This document shows positions 63,936 through 64,000 of a stretch of DNA of 64,000 bases, piece by piece (within the stretch, counting starts at the first letter, position 1; every line of letters starts with the position of its first letter). Position numbers and translations under genes: made by a program. Below the pieces are notes generated by a model. The model was not told the DNA's origin. It saw only the letters and a list, made by a program, of their open reading frames with translations, and searched no databases. Source of the stretch: Pseudomonas lundensis (GTDB lineage Bacteria > Pseudomonadota > Gammaproteobacteria > Pseudomonadales > Pseudomonadaceae); NCBI RefSeq assembly GCF_001042985.1, contig NZ_JYKY01000007.1, positions 123,291 to 187,290 of the forward strand, read 5' to 3'.

Positions 63936-64000
63936 ATGAGCAACCAGCGTTATCCCGAAGAATTCAAAATCCAGGCGGTCAAGCAAGTGACCGAAAAGCA
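63936..64000 (+). CDS. IS3-family transposase OrfA (3' partial)
   Basis: First 21 codons of an OrfA: MSNQRYPEEFKIQAVKQVTE, then K. The YPEEFK-x-QAVKQV pattern is the start of the helix-turn-helix (HTH_Tnp_1) domain of IS3-family OrfA, which binds the terminal repeats. OrfB (DDE integrase) would follow outside the window, by frameshift. GGAGGTG lies 2 nt before the ATG, unusually close. Confidence 0.85.
   Translation, partial: MSNQRYPEEFKIQAVKQVTEK

Larger units (their letters stand above)
63874..64000 (+). mobile_element. Left end of an IS3-family insertion sequence (partial)
   Basis: The DNA switches at 63874 to TGAATCGCCCCTAGTTTCGT, which has the TG start expected of IS3-family terminal repeats, followed by the transposase OrfA start at 63936. 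The right end is outside the window, so the boundary is provisional. The leader carries a nested hairpin that would hide the OrfA ribosome binding site. Confidence 0.72.

Noticed and set aside
1..64000. CRISPR arrays, tRNA or rRNA genes
   Set aside because: No regularly spaced repeats and no tRNA- or rRNA-like segment were seen on reading either strand.

Overview
The window is chromosomal DNA of a Pseudomonas, most likely from the fluorescens/fragi-type lineages rather than P. aeruginosa. The core run mtaD-ubiG-mupP-yciK / mtnA / gyrA / serC-pheA-hisC-tyrA::aroA-cmk-rpsA-ihfB-lapA-wzz matches the gene order I know from Pseudomonas (PA3160-PA3173 in P. aeruginosa), and codon use is GC-rich Pseudomonas-like except in the phage morons and the O-antigen genes.

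Bases 1-17.0 kb are the late end of a lambda-like (siphovirus) prophage on the + strand: tape measure (5' end outside the window), gpM, gpL, gpK, then gpI, gpJ, two small tail-tip proteins, a tail fibre, a fibre-assembly chaperone, a GH19 endolysin and nested Rz/Rz1. The lambda K-I junction is split by about 3.8 kb of accessory genes (4957-8770): a YafO-type toxin with a small partner, a P22 immI-like switch (Mnt-like regulator divergent from an Arc-sized regulator plus antirepressor, with three phased operators), a KilA-N protein and a lipoprotein. Several of these units are separated by short hairpin terminators set directly before the next ribosome binding site. From 17.0 to 18.4 kb the prophage decays: two microprotein ORFs, an Rz fragment with an in-frame stop, a 69-aa gene and an integrase remnant.

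At 18.4-23.3 kb lies a 1604-aa leucine-rich-repeat protein ending in a NEL-type E3 ubiquitin ligase domain, a probable eukaryote-directed effector. It is followed by housekeeping genes: mnmC, polyphosphate:AMP phosphotransferase, fumC, a DUF2059 protein, a BolA-family gene, trhO, a DsbA-like protein, an ABC exporter, a GGDEF/EAL protein and a TenA/PqqC-like protein. Then come the minus-strand operon mtaD-ubiG-mupP-yciK, mtnA, gyrA, and the serine/aromatic/histidine pathway operon running into cmk, rpsA and ihfB.

The last 10 kb is the O-antigen region: wzz, an MBL/beta-CASP exonuclease, rfaH, a perfect ops element, then rmlA, a 3,4-ketoisomerase, an ankyrin-tailed sugar N-formyltransferase, a 3-aminotransferase, a wzx flippase and two glycosyltransferases. 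Together they should make and use a dTDP-3-formamido-3,6-dideoxyhexose; key residues favour the galacto form (Fuc3NFo). Base composition falls sharply after rmlA. The window ends in the left end of an IS3-family element that appears to supply the stop codon of the last glycosyltransferase.
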